NCBI GenBank assembly: GCA_904420215.1
Contig: CAJFUR010000097.1
Span: 1 to 32,487, forward strand
Length of the DNA: 32,487 nt
Direction: 5' to 3'
DNA from: an uncultured Eggerthellaceae bacterium
GTDB lineage: Bacteria; Actinomycetota; Coriobacteriia; Coriobacteriales; Eggerthellaceae
The position numbers and the translations under genes were made by a program. Shown piece after piece: positions 32,166 through 32,487 of the stretch (within the stretch, counting starts at the first letter, position 1; every line of letters starts with the position of its first letter). The notes beneath the pieces are model-generated. The model was not told where the DNA came from and did no database searches. It saw only the letters and a list, made by a program, of their open reading frames with translations.

Positions 32166-32487
32166 CTACGCCGCCAGGCGCTTCGCGATGGCGAGGATGA
32201 AGTCGCGGGTGGAAAGCGTCGTCGGGTTCGGAAGCGTGGTGATGCGTGCGAGGTCGCCCGTCATCTCGCCGGCCTCGATGGTGTCGAGCGTCGCCTTCTC
32301 CAGGCGGTCCGCGAACGCCACGAGGTCGTCCAAGCCGTCCAACTCGCCGCGCTTGCGCAGGGCGCCCGTCCACGCGAAGATGGTGGCCACGGAGTTCGTA
32401 GACGTTTCCTCGCCCTTGAGGTGCTTGTAGTAGTGGCGCTGCACGGTGCCGTGCGCGGCCTCGTACTCGTACACGCCGGCCGGGCTC
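32166..32487 (-). CDS. icd: NADP-dependent isocitrate dehydrogenase, C-terminal part (cut by window edge)
   Basis: The frame is open to the window edge, and the GTG used by the track is an internal Val codon. About 106 C-terminal residues are seen: [39 protein letters not shown] is too distinctive to mistake (read in pieces: EAAHGTV for the nicotinamide/NADP region, then [12 protein letters not shown]). It matches the dimeric, eukaryote-like NADP-dependent isocitrate dehydrogenase, which makes 2-oxoglutarate from isocitrate in the citrate cycle. The C-terminus ([11 protein letters not shown]) is intact. The rest of the gene, including its promoter, lies outside. Confidence 0.92.
   Translation of the reverse strand, partial: SPAGVYEYEAAHGTVQRHYYKHLKGEETSTNSVATIFAWTGALRKRGELDGLDDLVAFADRLEKATLDTIEAGEMTGDLARITTLPNPTTLSTRDFILAIAKRLAA

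Noticed and set aside
1-32487. CRISPR arrays, tRNA/rRNA genes, transposases, attachment sites
   Set aside because: Searched by eye in the intergenic stretches; no regularly spaced repeats, cloverleaf-like sequences or transposase motifs were seen.

Overview
The window suggests a high-GC anaerobic gut actinobacterium of the class Coriobacteriia, most likely Eggerthellaceae (Eggerthella/Gordonibacter-like). The basis is pattern recognition: twin-arginine molybdopterin oxidoreductase genes beside a polytopic-membrane LuxR regulator, a DUF2798 fragment, tandem YhgE/Pip proteins and a strongly GC-biased codon usage that opens long shadow ORFs on the opposite strand. No rRNA, tRNA, CRISPR array or insertion sequence was seen.

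Layout. (1) 1-5715, minus strand: a lower-GC defence cluster. An Mrr-type endonuclease and a RadC-family protein share one likely promoter. A single-TRD HsdS-like protein, HsdR and the start of a full HsdS follow from a second likely promoter. No hsdM lies in the window. (2) 6014-6686: a decayed chimera of a Tat-exported amidohydrolase N-terminus joined to a DUF2798 membrane segment. (3) 6698-11424, minus strand: a tightly overlapping operon of a dead sirtuin remnant, two intact sirtuins with class M (SirTM)-like features, an HD-nicotinamidase fusion and nicotinate phosphoribosyltransferase. A divergent Rrf2 regulator follows at 11607-12059. (4) 12476-13705: an EamA/DMT transporter with a very His-rich tail. 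(5) 14365-18332: a substrate-binding lipoprotein and a giant Cache-Cache-MscS channel protein. (6) 18458-21454: an MFS exporter and a divergent MerR/GyrI-like/GNAT fusion regulator with a classic 19-bp-spacer MerR operator between them. (7) 21516-27055: a membrane LuxR regulator divergent from a DMSO-reductase-family operon (catalytic subunit, Fe-S subunit, TorD-type chaperone). (8) 27122-32003: two tandem YhgE/Pip proteins. (9) 32166-32487: the 3' end of isocitrate dehydrogenase.

The most interesting system is region 3. Sirtuins cleave NAD and release nicotinamide. The next gene product would deamidate nicotinamide to nicotinate, and the last would convert nicotinate to NaMN. The operon therefore encodes NAD consumption and the first two salvage steps together, with start/stop overlaps throughout. 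The second most interesting is the ligand-sensor-like MscS protein encoded directly behind a solute-binding lipoprotein. All functional statements are from sequence reading and family knowledge; no database search was run.
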